A DNA stretch of 14,739 nucleotides from JBEKYD01 sp052325345. GTDB lineage: Bacteria; Acidobacteriota; Terriglobia; Bryobacterales; Bryobacteraceae. A program made the translations under genes and the position numbers. The DNA is taken from positions 1 through 14,739 of the forward strand of contig JBKQVG010000032.1 in assembly GCA_052325345.1 (NCBI GenBank), read 5' to 3'. This document shows positions 14,481 to 14,739 of the stretch, in pieces. Within the stretch, counting starts at the first letter, position 1; every line of letters starts with the position of its first letter. Under the pieces are notes generated by a model. That model was given only the letters and a program-made list of their open reading frames with translations, was not told the origin of the DNA and ran no database searches.

Positions 14481-14739
14481 ATATGCTTTGCCGGGTTGCG
14501 GCTGATGACCGGGTATTGCGAGAGATCGAAAACCGTTCCGTTGACCAGCGCCGCTTCGTCGGAGAGAAAATAGACGGCGGCCCAGGCGATGTCCTGCGGC
14601 GACAAAAGCCGGCCCGAGGGCGCAAATTCCCTGGGGAGTTTGGTTGGCCAGTCTTCGGGCAGCCCTTCCTTTTTCTTCAACTCATATTCGTTCGGCGTCA
14701 ATGTCCAGCCAGGATTGATCTGGTTGACCCGCAGACCCT
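14477..14739 (-). CDS. Short-chain dehydrogenase/reductase, C-terminal part (cut by window edge)
   Basis: Only the last ~87 residues are inside the window; the start lies beyond 14739. The reading LRVNQINPGW at the edge is the SDR strand after the catalytic YxxxK, where N-x-x-x-P-G typically follows. PSGRLLSPQDIAWAAVYFLSDEAALVNGTVF then matches the SDR C-terminus, with the usual G-R, P-x-D/E-I-A and S-x-x-A-x-x-x-N/T-G pattern. The common final VDGG is replaced by FDLSQYPVI, which suggests a less typical subgroup. SDR enzymes oxidise or reduce alcohols and ketones with NAD(P). Its stop overlaps the isomerase ATG, so it is an upstream member of the sugar operon; the promoter lies outside the window. 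Confidence 0.85.
   Translation of the reverse strand, partial: GLRVNQINPGWTLTPNEYELKKKEGLPEDWPTKLPREFAPSGRLLSPQDIAWAAVYFLSDEAALVNGTVFDLSQYPVISRNPAKHI

Overview
The window looks like a piece of an Acidobacteriota chromosome, most likely from the Bryobacterales/Solibacter group. The GC content is high. The large secreted sedolisin protease at 5839-9585 ends in the Ig-like C-terminal domain known as TIGR03437, which is greatly expanded in Solibacter. Secreted beta-propeller/TPR proteins and sugar-handling TIM-barrel operons fit the same group. This assignment is inference from gene content; no rRNA or other phylogenetic marker is present. No tRNA, rRNA, CRISPR array, insertion sequence or attachment site was seen.

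Left end (1-1580, + strand). A two-cluster ferredoxin subunit of a 2-oxoacid:ferredoxin oxidoreductase (korD-like) is followed by the first ~64 residues of the alpha subunit (korA-like). That reading frame then runs without a stop into the C-terminal ~100 residues of an unrelated BNR/sialidase-like beta-propeller protein. The join lies in a GAT repeat at about 520-528 and coincides with a sharp change in third-position GC. It is either an assembly chimera or a real deletion/rearrangement. After it come a MoaD/ThiS-like ubiquitin-fold protein, translationally coupled to the BNR fragment, and a PhnB-like VOC-fold protein.

Middle left (1600-2760). On the minus strand lie a DUF4926 gene and, just upstream of it, a decayed and frameshifted DUF6883 remnant. 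A + strand ACT/DUF5612 protein follows, probably a regulator or sensor.

ABC operon (2882-5755, - strand). An ABC ATPase, an ABC-2-type permease with a soluble GldG-like domain, and a secreted concanavalin-fold protein are tightly coupled; the last two overlap as ATGA. The unit is divergent from the protease gene across an 83-base intergenic region that contains a perfect TATAAT.

Secreted protein region (5839-12867, + strand). A 1248-residue pro-kumamolisin protease with Ig, BACON-like and TIGR03437 domains is followed by an 880-residue exported TolB-like propeller/TPR protein that carries a CxxCH haem-type motif. An Isf-like iron-sulfur flavoprotein comes next.

Right end (12884-14739, - strand). 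A coupled operon encodes an SDR oxidoreductase (cut by the window edge), a sugar phosphate isomerase/epimerase-type TIM barrel, and an HPS/KGPDC-family (OMP decarboxylase superfamily) protein. It is probably a sugar or sugar-acid catabolic pathway of unknown substrate.
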